Of a stretch of DNA of 64,000 nucleotides, positions 19,155-27,376 are shown in pieces. Origin of the DNA: Isosphaera pallida ATCC 43644. GTDB taxonomy: Bacteria > Planctomycetota > Planctomycetia > Isosphaerales > Isosphaeraceae. Position 1 is the stretch's first letter. The number at the start of each line of letters is the position of its first letter. The notes beneath the pieces were generated by a model. It worked only from the letters and a program-made list of their open reading frames with translations. It made no database searches and was not told where the DNA came from. Both the position numbers and the translations under genes were made by a program. The stretch is from assembly GCF_000186345.1 (NCBI RefSeq), contig NC_014962.1, forward strand, positions 806,001 through 870,000. The letters run 5' to 3'.

Positions 19155-20345
19155 ATGGCTCTGAGCTTGGCCGAGCGCGCCCGCTTGATTTCTCCGTCGG
19201 CGACGATTGCGATGGCCCAGAAGGCGCGCGATCTCAAAGCCCAAGGCCGCACCATCTTCGATTTCACTCTGGGCGAATCCGACTTCGACACGCCCGAGAA
19301 TGTGGGGCGAGCCGCCTGGCGGGCCATCGAGCGTGGGAAAACCCGCTACACCCCCGCAGCCGGCATCCCTGAACTCCGCGATGCAGTGGCCCGCCTTTAT
19401 CGAGACCGCGGCTTGGAGACGACCGCCAAGCAGGTCGTCATCTCCAATGGGGCCAAACATGCGCTGCACAACGCCTTCATGGCGTTGGTTAATCCCGGCG
19501 ACGAGGTGATTGTGCCCGCGCCGTTTTGGGTGAGTTACGCCGACCTAATCCGTCTGGCCGGTGGGGTGCCGATTATTCTGAACACCAGCGAATCCGACGA
19601 CTTTAAACTCAAGCCCGACGCCTTCCGCGCCGCAGTGACTCCCCGCACCCGTCTCCTGCTCCTCAACTCCCCCTGCAACCCGACCGGCATGGTTTACAGC
19701 GTCGAAGAGCAGACCGCTCTGGCCGACGCGATTCTGGAAACCGAAGTTGGCGTGGTTTCCGACGAAATCTACGAGCAGCTGATTTTCGACGGGACCGAGC
19801 CGGTTTGCTTCGCCACTCTCCGTCCCGGCCTGGCGGATCGGGTCGTCACCATTTCCGGGGTGAGCAAGTCCTACGCAATGACTGGTTGGCGGATTGGTTG
19901 GGCGGTCGCTCCGCCCGCGATCGCTGGGTTCATGGCCGACTTGCAAAGCCAGGAAACCAGCAACCCCTGCTCGATCAGCCAGCACGCCGCCCTGGAGGCC
20001 ATCACCGGACCTCAGGACTCGGTGCGGGAGATGCGCGAGGAGTTCGCCCGTCGTCGCTTGTACGCATTGGAACGGGTGGCTCAACTGCCGGACGTGACCT
20101 GTCGACCTCCGAGTGGAGCGTTTTATTTGTTCCTCAACGTCTCAGCCCACTATGGACGCACCCTGGGCGAACGATTAGTCACCAACTCCACCGAGTTCTG
20201 CATGGCCGCGTTGGAGACCGCCGGAGTTGCCTTGGTGATGGGCCAAGCGTTCGGGGCCGACCACTACGTGCGCCTGTCCTATGCCACCGACCTCGAAACC
20301 CTGAGTCAAGGATTCGACGCGCTGGCGGATTTTCTCAAGAAATAA
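19155..20345 (+). CDS. aspC: Aspartate/aromatic aminotransferase, class I
   Basis: A 396-residue fold-type I aminotransferase. The PLP lysine is Lys238 in SGVSKSYAMTGWRIGWA; the cofactor-binding NSPCNPTG is at 171-178 and DEIYEQL at 203-209. It matches the Iγ-type aspartate aminotransferase group of Thermus and Bacillus, which interconverts aspartate/2-oxoglutarate and oxaloacetate/glutamate; some members are broader or act on prephenate. The ATG at 19155 is preceded by AGGGAC; the upstream frame has no better start. Aspartate is the input of the aspartokinase pathway encoded a few kilobases away, but the two are separate transcription units. Confidence 0.88.
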   Translation: MALSLAERARLISPSATIAMAQKARDLKAQGRTIFDFTLGESDFDTPENVGRAAWRAIERGKTRYTPAAGIPELRDAVARLYRDRGLETTAKQVVISNGAKHALHNAFMALVNPGDEVIVPAPFWVSYADLIRLAGGVPIILNTSESDDFKLKPDAFRAAVTPRTRLLLLNSPCNPTGMVYSVEEQTALADAILETEVGVVSDEIYEQLIFDGTEPVCFATLRPGLADRVVTISGVSKSYAMTGWRIGWAVAPPAIAGFMADLQSQETSNPCSISQHAALEAITGPQDSVREMREEFARRRLYALERVAQLPDVTCRPPSGAFYLFLNVSAHYGRTLGERLVTNSTEFCMAALETAGVALVMGQAFGADHYVRLSYATDLETLSQGFDALADFLKK

Positions 20346-20350
20346 GCGGC

Positions 20351-20385
20351 TTTTGGTCGATCAAAACCAAGAAACGTTTGTTTCT
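20351..20385 (+). terminator. Tandem small hairpins after the aminotransferase
   Basis: TTTTGG (20351-20356) pairs with TCAAAA (20361-20366), including one G-U pair, around TCGA. Four bases on, AGAAAC (20370-20375) pairs with GTTTCT (20380-20385) around GTTT. They lie immediately after the stop codon. The stems are short and AT-rich, so this is a tentative terminator. Confidence 0.35.
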
Positions 20386-20562
20386 ACTCCCAAGGTCCGT
20401 CGGCTTGATTCAGACCGCAGGCTCGCCCGAGCATCATCGGGTATGATGTTGGAAGTGACAGTATCCCCCGCGCGAGCCGCTCAGTTTCCGACCCTTCGGT
20501 TTCCACCGTTGGAACGCCGTCTATCGCCGTGGCCCGTTCGATGACTCCGTGAGGTTGTGGGG

Positions 20563-21957
20563 ATGGTCAACCAAACCGTCAGGGCCGTCCAAACCGAACC
20601 CGTCGCATTGAAGCGTCCGTCGTTTGCGACACGCGACTTGGAACGTTGCGGTTCATGGGGGTTGGTTTGGATGGCTCTCGCCCTCTCAAGCCTCTCCGGC
20701 TGCGTCGCGGCGATGCGTCCCGATCGGTCCGCGGTTCCCAACCCCGCCCTCGCTGACCTGGAACGTCAACGCACCGTGGAAGAGGCGATGGCCCAGGTCA
20801 ACCAAAACGCACGCCGCCTAGTCAGCCTCCGCGCCCGTCCTAGCATCGCGGTTCAGACCGCCGATCAGCGTCACCGGGTCTCGGGCGTCTTGTCGTTCCA
20901 AAAACCCCGCGACTTCAAGCTGGCGCTCAAATCGACGGTCAGTCCCGAGGCCGACATCGGATCCAACACCGAAGGCTTCTGGTTCTGGATGCGCAACCGA
21001 GGCAACGGCCCCCGCGAAGCTTATGTGTGCGACTACGACGCCACTGGCGAGTCGCCGGTTCAGGCCACCTTTCAACCTGACTGGATTGTGGAAGCCCTGG
21101 GCCTTCGCCCATTCGAGCGTAGTGAATTGGCCAATGCCCAAATCGAGGAAGGCACCGGCTCCGAAGCCGGCGCTTGGGTTGTCACACAACGTCGGGTCAA
21201 CTCACGAGGCGAAACGACCCTCAAGCGGACCATCATTGACCGAAGCACCGGGCTGATCCGCGAACACCAACTCATGGCCGACGACGGACAGACCCTGCTC
21301 GCTCGGGCGGTCGTCCAGGATTACCAGGACGTGCCGGTGCCCGCGACGCCTGAGCAACCTCGTCCCGCCCCCATCAAGCTGCCCTACAAGTTCCGCCTCG
21401 ATTGGGTACCCGAACAACTGAGCCTGGAAATTACCCTCAACTCCCCGGAAGTCAACCAACCCATCCCCGCGGTCGTCTTCCAAGTGCCCTCGTTCAAGGG
21501 ATACGCCAAGGTCAACCTGCGGGACGCGATGGGACTGACTCGGCGCTTGGGATCGGAAACCCGTCAGTCAACCCCTTTGGTTTCGCCACCAACCGCGTCG
21601 CTCGTCGATCAAGGAGTCGTCGCCCTGGCTGCCTCCCGCGAGCCTTTCGACGATCAACCACCCACCCGCGCTGACTTCGACCCCAACACCGCTCGACACG
21701 CCACCAATCCTTCCGCCGATTCGCTCACCGGCATTGAGACCGAAACCAACGGATCGGCAATCCCCACGAACCCCAACGCCGAACTCAATGACCGCCACCT
21801 TCGTCGCGCCTTCGGCGGCAACAAGGTGGTCAACCCCGACACCCGCGCCGCTGATCGTCTCATCGATCAGGTGATCGACGCACGCTATCCCCGCGCACCA
21901 GGCGCTCAAAGTGAATTCTCTGTTCCTCCGACCTCCTCCTGGTTTCGCCGTCCCTAA
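20563..21957 (+). CDS. Hypothetical lipoprotein, LolB/LolA-like fold suspected
   Basis: A 464-residue protein. A signal of about 47 residues ends in LSSLSGC (Cys47), indicating a lipoprotein. The middle (about 80-330) is beta-strand rich and reads like outer-membrane-lipoprotein-carrier proteins: RHRVSGVLSFQKPRDFKLAL, EGFWFWMRNR, TTLKRTIIDRSTGLIREHQL and IKLPYKFRLDWVPEQLSLEI. The last 130 residues are low-complexity (Thr/Pro/Asn/Asp). The ATG at 20563 has TGAGG upstream; a GTG at 20557 is the alternative. The role is unknown. With the TIGR03009-like gene upstream, this small region holds two exported LolA-type proteins. Confidence 0.6.
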   Translation: MVNQTVRAVQTEPVALKRPSFATRDLERCGSWGLVWMALALSSLSGCVAAMRPDRSAVPNPALADLERQRTVEEAMAQVNQNARRLVSLRARPSIAVQTADQRHRVSGVLSFQKPRDFKLALKSTVSPEADIGSNTEGFWFWMRNRGNGPREAYVCDYDATGESPVQATFQPDWIVEALGLRPFERSELANAQIEEGTGSEAGAWVVTQRRVNSRGETTLKRTIIDRSTGLIREHQLMADDGQTLLARAVVQDYQDVPVPATPEQPRPAPIKLPYKFRLDWVPEQLSLEITLNSPEVNQPIPAVVFQVPSFKGYAKVNLRDAMGLTRRLGSETRQSTPLVSPPTASLVDQGVVALAASREPFDDQPPTRADFDPNTARHATNPSADSLTGIETETNGSAIPTNPNAELNDRHLRRAFGGNKVVNPDTRAADRLIDQVIDARYPRAPGAQSEFSVPPTSSWFRRP

Positions 21958-22314
21958 TCCCAACCGCGTTGGTTCGATGAGGGAATAAGGGCAACGAAAA
22001 TTGGTCGTGTGCTCGACGCTGCGACGCCGATGATTGCCAGCTAAGGACGCGGCCACGATCACGATGATGAACGGTGAATGCGGGAAGCCGAGCCGATGGC
22101 CGACGACGTGGTTTGACACGTTGCTGGAAAATTTGTTAAAGAGAAACGGCAACCATCCGCCGATCGAGTGAAGATGATCGGACGCGGCTCCACCCCGTTT
22201 GAAATGGTTTTAACTTTCAACGTCAGCCGTTCGGTTTGATCGTTCCGTTCCGTGCGTGATTCAACGGATCGTCGCAAGGTTGGAAGGCGAGCACCATCGG
22301 TCAAGGAGGTCACG
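21958..22314. other. Intergenic region before the PEP-CTERM pair
   Basis: This 357-bp stretch shows no gene. It is relatively AT-rich between about 22110 and 22220, where promoter elements for the PEP-CTERM gene could lie. A short CCAAC/GTTGG stem (21960-21972) follows the previous stop codon but is too small to call a terminator. Confidence 0.4.
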
Positions 22315-23223
22315 ATGTTGGGTTGGACGCCCTCCCGCGCAGTGTCAATGTTGATGTCGCTGGGCATGATGGTCGGGGTGTGGGAAGTGCCATTGGCCTC
22401 ACCCGCGGCCCGTGCGGAATTGATGGAGCCGACTCCGTTGCAAGCGGAGAAAGCCGAACAGATCGTCTCGGCGCTGAACTTCGAGCTCTACGGTCGATCC
22501 GACGCGCCGGGGATCTACTCCAACGGAAGTCTTCCAGTCATTTTCAACCTGTTTCAGACCAGTTTTGTTTTGAACAACCCCACGCCGTTCGGCTCGCCCA
22601 ACTGGTTGTCGCAAGATCGGATCGCGGCGGTGTCCGCTCAAGTGATTAGTACGGTGGGCAACGCGACTCACCTTGACTTAATCCGAATTGTGACGAAGTG
22701 GGGCACGCCCGAGGCGACCTTCTCTGTGCCGAACAACGTGAGTTTTTCCGGCGGGCGAGCCGGGGTGGGCGGTATTCAGTTGGGGACGTTCGGCGGGGAT
22801 CTGAACCCCAACCAACCAGGCTTCCTGGCACCCAACGTCCTTCATCGCCCGACTCAGAACCTTCGTTACGACGGCCAGGGCACACCCGCCATCGGTAATG
22901 ATTTTGGTCGGTTGATGTATCAATCCGACGGGGTTCAACTGACCGGCTTCCAAGTGCTGCTCAATACGTCTTACGTTGCCCGTGTCTTCGGCTTGCCCGC
23001 CCCGCCGGAACTCGGGTCGGTCGTTCTCAACCTGCAACGCGGCGGGGGATCGCGCATTGAGGCATTGATCTTTCGTCCTTTCGGCGATGACAGCAGCGTT
23101 GATCCCGTTCCCAACGACGGCGCTGTCCCCGAGCCGGGTTCAATCGTTTTGGCGTCACTGGCGTTGGTCGCGGCCGGCGTCTGGCGTGTTTATCGTCCAT
23201 CGCAACGCCAACCCATCCGGTGA
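22315..23223 (+). CDS. PEP-CTERM sorting domain protein (paralogue A)
   Basis: A 302-residue exported protein: signal peptide (about 1-34, ending ASPAARA), a strand-rich central domain, and a C-terminal sorting signal. That signal consists of VPEPGS, a hydrophobic helix (IVLASLALVAAGV) and a basic end (RVYRPSQRQ). PEP-CTERM tails are processed by an exosortase, and the proteins are delivered to the surface or extracellular matrix. An AGGAGG site (22304-22309) fixes the ATG at 22315. It is a close paralogue of the gene at 23747, sharing RIVTKWGTP, NVSFSGG, GFLAP, RVFGLPAP and NLQRGGG blocks. The central domain is not one I recognise. Confidence 0.85.
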   Translation: MLGWTPSRAVSMLMSLGMMVGVWEVPLASPAARAELMEPTPLQAEKAEQIVSALNFELYGRSDAPGIYSNGSLPVIFNLFQTSFVLNNPTPFGSPNWLSQDRIAAVSAQVISTVGNATHLDLIRIVTKWGTPEATFSVPNNVSFSGGRAGVGGIQLGTFGGDLNPNQPGFLAPNVLHRPTQNLRYDGQGTPAIGNDFGRLMYQSDGVQLTGFQVLLNTSYVARVFGLPAPPELGSVVLNLQRGGGSRIEALIFRPFGDDSSVDPVPNDGAVPEPGSIVLASLALVAAGVWRVYRPSQRQPIR

Positions 23224-23640
23224 ACCACCCCCACCCTTTCACCAACACTCGTGTCCAACGCCAAGCGAGAGACGTTTCGTTGATTGAATAAGTCGCGTTT
23301 TGCCGAAAGACGATGACGATTCCTCCGTTCGCGTCATACCCCTCATCTCTCATCGATAAAATGAGGGGTCTAGTGATCGTGAGGCGATCGTCGGCCGGGA
23401 TCGGGTGGAGTTGCGCTTCCCAAACGCCTTCGGGAGGCGCGATGGTGATTCCCCCCTCCCACATCGTCCGGCTCGGAAGCCTGCGGAACCATCAAAATGA
23501 GATCGAACTGCACTCGTCCATCCACCAAAGCTGAAGTGGGTGTCACCAATCCTCCGTAGACGACGTAAAACAACATTGGCGGTTCGTTCAACTCGACATA
23601 CGGGGTGACAAGCTCATCTGGCTGATGCGGGCCAGATCGT
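23224..23640 (-). pseudogene. Frameshifted minus-strand gene between the PEP-CTERM paralogues
   Basis: Reading the minus strand, two adjacent frames each look like genuine protein and join at a G6 run (forward C6, about 23451-23456). The upstream frame gives YVELNEPPMLFYVVYGG and GRVQFDLILMVPQASEPDD. After losing one G the reading continues as GGITIAPPEGVWEAQLHPIP, then RLTITRPLILSMRDEGYDAN and IVIVFRQNATYSINE. Neither half is long enough alone. The true start and end are unclear (the end may overlap the PEP-CTERM gene). It could be a recent pseudogene, a slippage-controlled gene or a sequencing error. I recognise no family. Confidence 0.45.
23338..23369. repeat. 9-bp perfect inverted repeat
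   Basis: ACCCCTCAT (23338-23346) and ATGAGGGGT (23361-23369) are exact reverse complements with a 14-base spacer. It lies 115 bases after the stop of PEP-CTERM paralogue A and inside the frameshifted minus-strand gene, so it could be a late terminator, an operator, or a coincidence of coding sequence. Confidence 0.4.
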
Positions 23641-23746
23641 GTTCCCGACCCTTTGGGAAGGGCGGCCGCCGTCAAGTTCCCGAGCGAACTTGACGAAAAT
23701 GCCGGGCAATCCTGAACGTGTTCCAACTTCAAAGGATCGCGGCGCG

Positions 23747-24577
23747 ATGCTGACTCGTCTCGCCATACTCGTACCAAGCCCCGGTGCGATCCCGCTCTTC
23801 GTTGTCCTGACGACATCGATCTGGGCGGGGTCTGCTCACGCCAATTTATTGACCGGCAACCCGCTGGATGACGCCTGGGAGTTTTTCGGAAATTCCGCGG
23901 ATCCGGGGATTTACGCGGCCGGAAGCTCCTCCATCAATTTCAACCTGTATCGAGCCGCATTCTTTGTGGACTCACCCTTGACGTTTGGTTCACCCAACTG
24001 GATGTCGCGGGATGTCGTGTTGGGAGTGGGAGGGGTGATTCTCAGCGCCTCGGGGAACGACGCGCGGTTGGATCTGATCCGCTTCGTCACCAAGTGGGGG
24101 ACTCCCCAAGCCACCTTCAGTCCAGGCAATGTCAGCTTCTCGGGTGGGGCCGGTGGGGCCGGCAGCCTCCAGTTGGCAACCTTGGGCGGCAATCTCGACC
24201 CTAATCTGTCCGGCTTCCTCGCGCCGGGGCTGCTGCACCGCTTCACCGACAATCGCCGTTTCGATGGAACCAGTTCGGTGCTTCTGGCCAACGACGATTT
24301 CGGACGCTTCATCTATCTGCCGAACGGCCCTAACCTGGGATCATTTCAGGTTTTGATTAACATCAGTTATGTTCAGCGCGTGTTTGGCCTCCCTGCACCG
24401 CAGGAATACACGGCAATGGTAATGAACTTGCAGCGTGGCGGGGGGGCGCGGATTGAAGCCATTGTGCTAAACACAGGAGTTCCCGAACCGGGGACGTTGA
24501 CTCTGGGGATGCTGATTGCGTCTGGAATGGTGGTGGCGGTGGCGCGTCGGCGTTCGATTCCAACCACTCGGACTTGA
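23747..24577 (+). CDS. PEP-CTERM sorting domain protein (paralogue B)
   Basis: A 276-residue exported protein with a signal peptide (about 1-32, ending GSAHA), the same central domain as the gene at 22315, and a C-terminal VPEPGT, hydrophobic helix and ARRRS tail. Shared blocks with paralogue A include LDLIRFVTKWGTPQATFS, NVSFSGG, GFLAPGLLHR, SYVQRVFGLPAP and NLQRGGGARIEA in the same order, so the two arose by duplication. The ATG at 23747 has AAAGGA ten bases upstream and begins the signal peptide. It converges on the polysaccharide operon across a strong hairpin. Exosortase processing is expected, but no exosortase gene lies in the window. Confidence 0.84.
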   Translation: MLTRLAILVPSPGAIPLFVVLTTSIWAGSAHANLLTGNPLDDAWEFFGNSADPGIYAAGSSSINFNLYRAAFFVDSPLTFGSPNWMSRDVVLGVGGVILSASGNDARLDLIRFVTKWGTPQATFSPGNVSFSGGAGGAGSLQLATLGGNLDPNLSGFLAPGLLHRFTDNRRFDGTSSVLLANDDFGRFIYLPNGPNLGSFQVLINISYVQRVFGLPAPQEYTAMVMNLQRGGGARIEAIVLNTGVPEPGTLTLGMLIASGMVVAVARRRSIPTTRT

Positions 24578-24619
24578 ACCCAATCGCTTCGGTTGCTCGT
24601 CACACGCCGTTCAAGGCCT

Positions 24620-24667
24620 CGACGGGTGGGTTAGACCGGACCCTTCAAGGAATCAACCCGCCCGTCG
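24620..24667. terminator. Bidirectional terminator between PEP-CTERM gene and polysaccharide operon
   Basis: CGACGGGTGGGTT (24620-24632) pairs with AACCCGCCCGTCG (24655-24667) over 13 positions with a single G-T pair. The 22-base loop contains a small CCTT/AAGG stem. It sits between two convergent stop codons (24577 and 24673), which is where a two-way terminator is expected. No T-tract follows on either side. Confidence 0.8.
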
Positions 24668-24672
24668 TGTTG

Positions 24673-25515
24673 TCACACCTCAGCGTGTAACCAAAAACTA
24701 TGCCCCACTGGAAGTGGGAGGCCCCAACGTCCCACCCAAGCGGTTTCCCAGGCGGCGATGGCATGGGCCAATCGAGACGACCTGGTGCGATCGCCGTTAG
24801 AATCGAGAACCAATCCCCGACCGGCGGGATGTCCCGAAGCCGTTGGACTTCGTCTCCAACCCCGCTTCAGCAACGCGCGGAGTTCCTCGTAGAGCGATCC
24901 GACCGCGTTGGCCCGCGAGCTTCGTCGAACTCTCAAACCAGCGTTGGCGCACCATTTGAACAGCTCGCGTGGATGGATCGGCTGCTCCTCTCGCGCCACG
25001 GAAGAGACGCGGCATCGAAACAGGGGTGGAGCGTTGGAGCGCAACACCAGATGTCCCCCCGGCCGCAGGACGCGACTGATTTCCAAAAGCAGGGCGGGGC
25101 GACTGGCGATCGGCAGATGTTGAATTACGTCCAAACACATCACGAAATCAACGGATTGGCTTGCAACGGGTAAGCGTTCGCCCGCACCGCGGACGAGATA
25201 GGGAATCCGATTCTTTGAAATAGACGCCGATTGCCTGAAATGGGCGTGAATCAACGCTTCGGCAACTGGCTCCACTCCAATGACGCGCTGGAGTTCCGAA
25301 CGTCTGGCCAGTCGTTCCAAAGTCGCTCCCGCTCCGCAACCAAGATCCAACGCCACGCCGTTTCGCCGACCGATCAAGATACGATCCAGCCAAGCGGTTT
25401 CAATCGCCGCCATCAGGCGCCACCACCAATGGCCTTGCTCAAGATGAACAAGAATCCGAAAATAAAGGTGAGGATCTGTTTCGAGACGCGCGGAACCAAG
25501 AATAGTCATCGACAT
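24673..25515 (-). CDS. Class I SAM-dependent methyltransferase
   Basis: A 280-residue methyltransferase with motif I ALDLGCGAGATLERL (55-69), acidic loop GVEPVAEAL, a VMCLDVIQHL motif and the post-motif LRPGGHLVLRSN. This is the Methyltransf_11/UbiE-like layout. It is the last gene of the nine-gene operon. The start is at the ATG at 25515 or 25509; the latter overlaps the upstream stop as ATGA, and I use the first of the two. In a polysaccharide locus it may methylate a sugar or the chain end, as in some capsule systems; the acceptor is unknown. Confidence 0.78.
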   Translation of the reverse strand: MSMTILGSARLETDPHLYFRILVHLEQGHWWWRLMAAIETAWLDRILIGRRNGVALDLGCGAGATLERLARRSELQRVIGVEPVAEALIHAHFRQSASISKNRIPYLVRGAGERLPVASQSVDFVMCLDVIQHLPIASRPALLLEISRVLRPGGHLVLRSNAPPLFRCRVSSVAREEQPIHPRELFKWCANAGLRVRRSSRANAVGSLYEELRALLKRGWRRSPTASGHPAGRGLVLDSNGDRTRSSRLAHAIAAWETAWVGRWGLPLPVGHSFWLHAEV

Positions 25516-26612
25516 GGATTGGACTCGGAACGAATGGCGGTAAGTTGCCAAAGTGGTCCATACTCCGTCAGCAAACTACGAAGAAGAGACTGGCGACAGG
25601 CGACCGCGTAAACCGAATGCAGCCGCTCCCAACCATGCGCTGCTTGGGAGAGCCACCGTCGAGTCACGCTCGCGGGTTGCACCACGACGCTTGACCAGGC
25701 CGAACAGTCGAACCAGGAGGCCGCCTCCCGAGCAGTTCGACAGCGGGGTTTCCAAAACGGTGATGAAGGTGATGCGGAGGAGAAGATGCAGGGTGGTCGA
25801 AGAGACCGAGATTGGCGCACGCCGTGGGGATCGTCTAGCCATTGGCGTCGATTGGGCGACCACAGAATCACTCGGCCTCCCGGCCGGACGACACGCCGCA
25901 ACTCAGTCACCACCACTTGCGGGTCGTCAAGATGCTCCACCAGGGAGTCGGCCACGGCCGCATCGAACCAGCCGTGACGAAACGGCAGCCGTTCAGCTTG
26001 AGCGGCAATCAAGCGGATCGAAGCTCTGGCGGTATATCCAGAACCGATTGTCCGAGTAGATCCTGAAACAAAACCAAGCTCACGCAGTCGTCGTTTCGCC
26101 ACCACCAGCCAGCGCGATGCCAGATCGACTCCCTCCAGTCGCCAGTCGGATCGAACGCGGGCCGCCGCCGCCAAGAATCCGCCCGACCCGCAACCGATCT
26201 CCAGAACCCGTCCACCGTAAGGCACATGTTCACAAATTTGACTCACGAGACCTTCCGCTCGAACTTCCGCTCGATCCAGGTGAGCAAGGAACCGTTCGCG
26301 GCGGGGGTCGCCCGTGATGGCGTAATACACCCGAGCCAGGTCCAACGCGCTGAGGTGCTGACGTTGAGCCAGGGTGTCGAGCAGTTCAGCCCGCCGCCGC
26401 TCCGCGTCTAAAGGCAAGTAACGATCGGACGTATCCCGAACGTCCGGTAAACCCGCCGTCAGCGTGAGCAGACGGCCACATCGAGGGCATTCGTTCAGGC
26501 TTCCGTCTAAACGAGCGTCCAAGGGGGTCCAACACGACGGCTCGGGACAAATCAAGTCGTCCCAGTCCGCACGGATCCGTTTCTTGGTCACGCGGGGGAG
26601 CTTGATAACCAT
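25506..26612 (-). CDS. Methyltransferase with N-terminal zinc ribbon (Trm112-like)
   Basis: A 368-residue protein. Cys22, Cys27, Cys42 and Cys45 form a zinc-ribbon-like module ahead of a class I methyltransferase domain with VLEIGCGSGGFLAAA (136-150), VADSLVEHLDD and RPGGRVILWSPNR. The ATG at 26612 has GGGAGAA upstream and overlaps the deacetylase gene by 25 bases. Oddity: residues of about 265-320, after DDPH, are Ser/Pro/Arg/Cys-rich and unlike a methyltransferase, while the end (LLTEYGPLWQLTAIR) looks normal again. In an alternative frame this stretch holds a hydrophobic LHLLLRITFITVLETPL, so paired frameshifts are possible. Confidence 0.72.
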   Translation of the reverse strand: MVIKLPRVTKKRIRADWDDLICPEPSCWTPLDARLDGSLNECPRCGRLLTLTAGLPDVRDTSDRYLPLDAERRRAELLDTLAQRQHLSALDLARVYYAITGDPRRERFLAHLDRAEVRAEGLVSQICEHVPYGGRVLEIGCGSGGFLAAAARVRSDWRLEGVDLASRWLVVAKRRLRELGFVSGSTRTIGSGYTARASIRLIAAQAERLPFRHGWFDAAVADSLVEHLDDPQVVVTELRRVVRPGGRVILWSPNRRQWLDDPHGVRQSRSLRPPCIFSSASPSSPFWKPRCRTAREAASWFDCSAWSSVVVQPASVTRRWLSQAAHGWERLHSVYAVACRQSLLRSLLTEYGPLWQLTAIRSESNPCR

Positions 26613-27376
26613 CGCCGCGTCTTCTCCCACGAGGTCCGCAGTTGGCGAATCGAGCGTCGAGGGACCATCCACCAGTCTCCCCACGACCCCATCCAGCGCG
26701 CGGCCACATCGGGATTGCGAAGGTGATACGCATCGATTCGTGGCAAAACGAGCGGACAATCGCTCGGACGGGGACGTCCCAACCGTGTCCCCAGACCGAT
26801 TCGATGAAACTCCCCCACAATCCGTCGGGTCCGTCGATCCCAGTCGCCATAGGGATAAGCAAACGGGGCATCATCGAACGCTGCGGACAACTCCGCGGCG
26901 ATCCGTTCCCGCGCGCGGAGAAGATCGTCGCGGAGCGTTGCCGAATCCAATTGAGTGACGGGATGATGATCCCACCCGTGCGAAGCAAAGCGAATCCCCC
27001 GCTCAGCCAATTCCCGACACTCCGACCAGGTCAACAACCGTTGCCGGGGAACCCTGATACGACATCCAGGAAAATCATTCCATCCTCCCACACGTCCCGC
27101 GACCAGAAATACGGTGGCCGACAATCCCAACCGCTCCAAAATCGGAACCGCGCGGCGAATCGTGCATAACCCGTCGTCGAACGTGAGAATCATGGTCTGA
27201 TCAGAAATGGGTTGTGAATGCTGGTTGTGATCGCTGAAATTGATCGATTTCCATCCTCGTTCGACCAATCCGTTTAAAAGTCGCTCGAACCGATCTGGCT
27301 CCAGCGAGATCGGCGACCTTGACGTGTCCAGTGAATGAAACATGAGAATCGCCGGTACGTTCATGTGTAAAATCAT
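26588..27376 (-). CDS. NodB-type polysaccharide deacetylase
   Basis: A 262-residue carbohydrate-esterase-4 protein. The NodB metal and catalytic motifs are MILTFDDG (TFDDG at 65-69), FASHGWDHHP with His133/His137/His138, and FAYPYGDWDRR. These enzymes remove N- or O-acetyl groups from amino-sugar polymers and work in exopolysaccharide, peptidoglycan or lipid-linked sugar metabolism. No signal peptide is evident, suggesting cytoplasmic action on a lipid-linked or nucleotide-linked intermediate. Its ATG overlaps the upstream oxidoreductase stop as ATGA (27373-27376). Confidence 0.85.
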   Translation of the reverse strand: MILHMNVPAILMFHSLDTSRSPISLEPDRFERLLNGLVERGWKSINFSDHNQHSQPISDQTMILTFDDGLCTIRRAVPILERLGLSATVFLVAGRVGGWNDFPGCRIRVPRQRLLTWSECRELAERGIRFASHGWDHHPVTQLDSATLRDDLLRARERIAAELSAAFDDAPFAYPYGDWDRRTRRIVGEFHRIGLGTRLGRPRPSDCPLVLPRIDAYHLRNPDVAARWMGSWGDWWMVPRRSIRQLRTSWEKTRRWLSSSPA

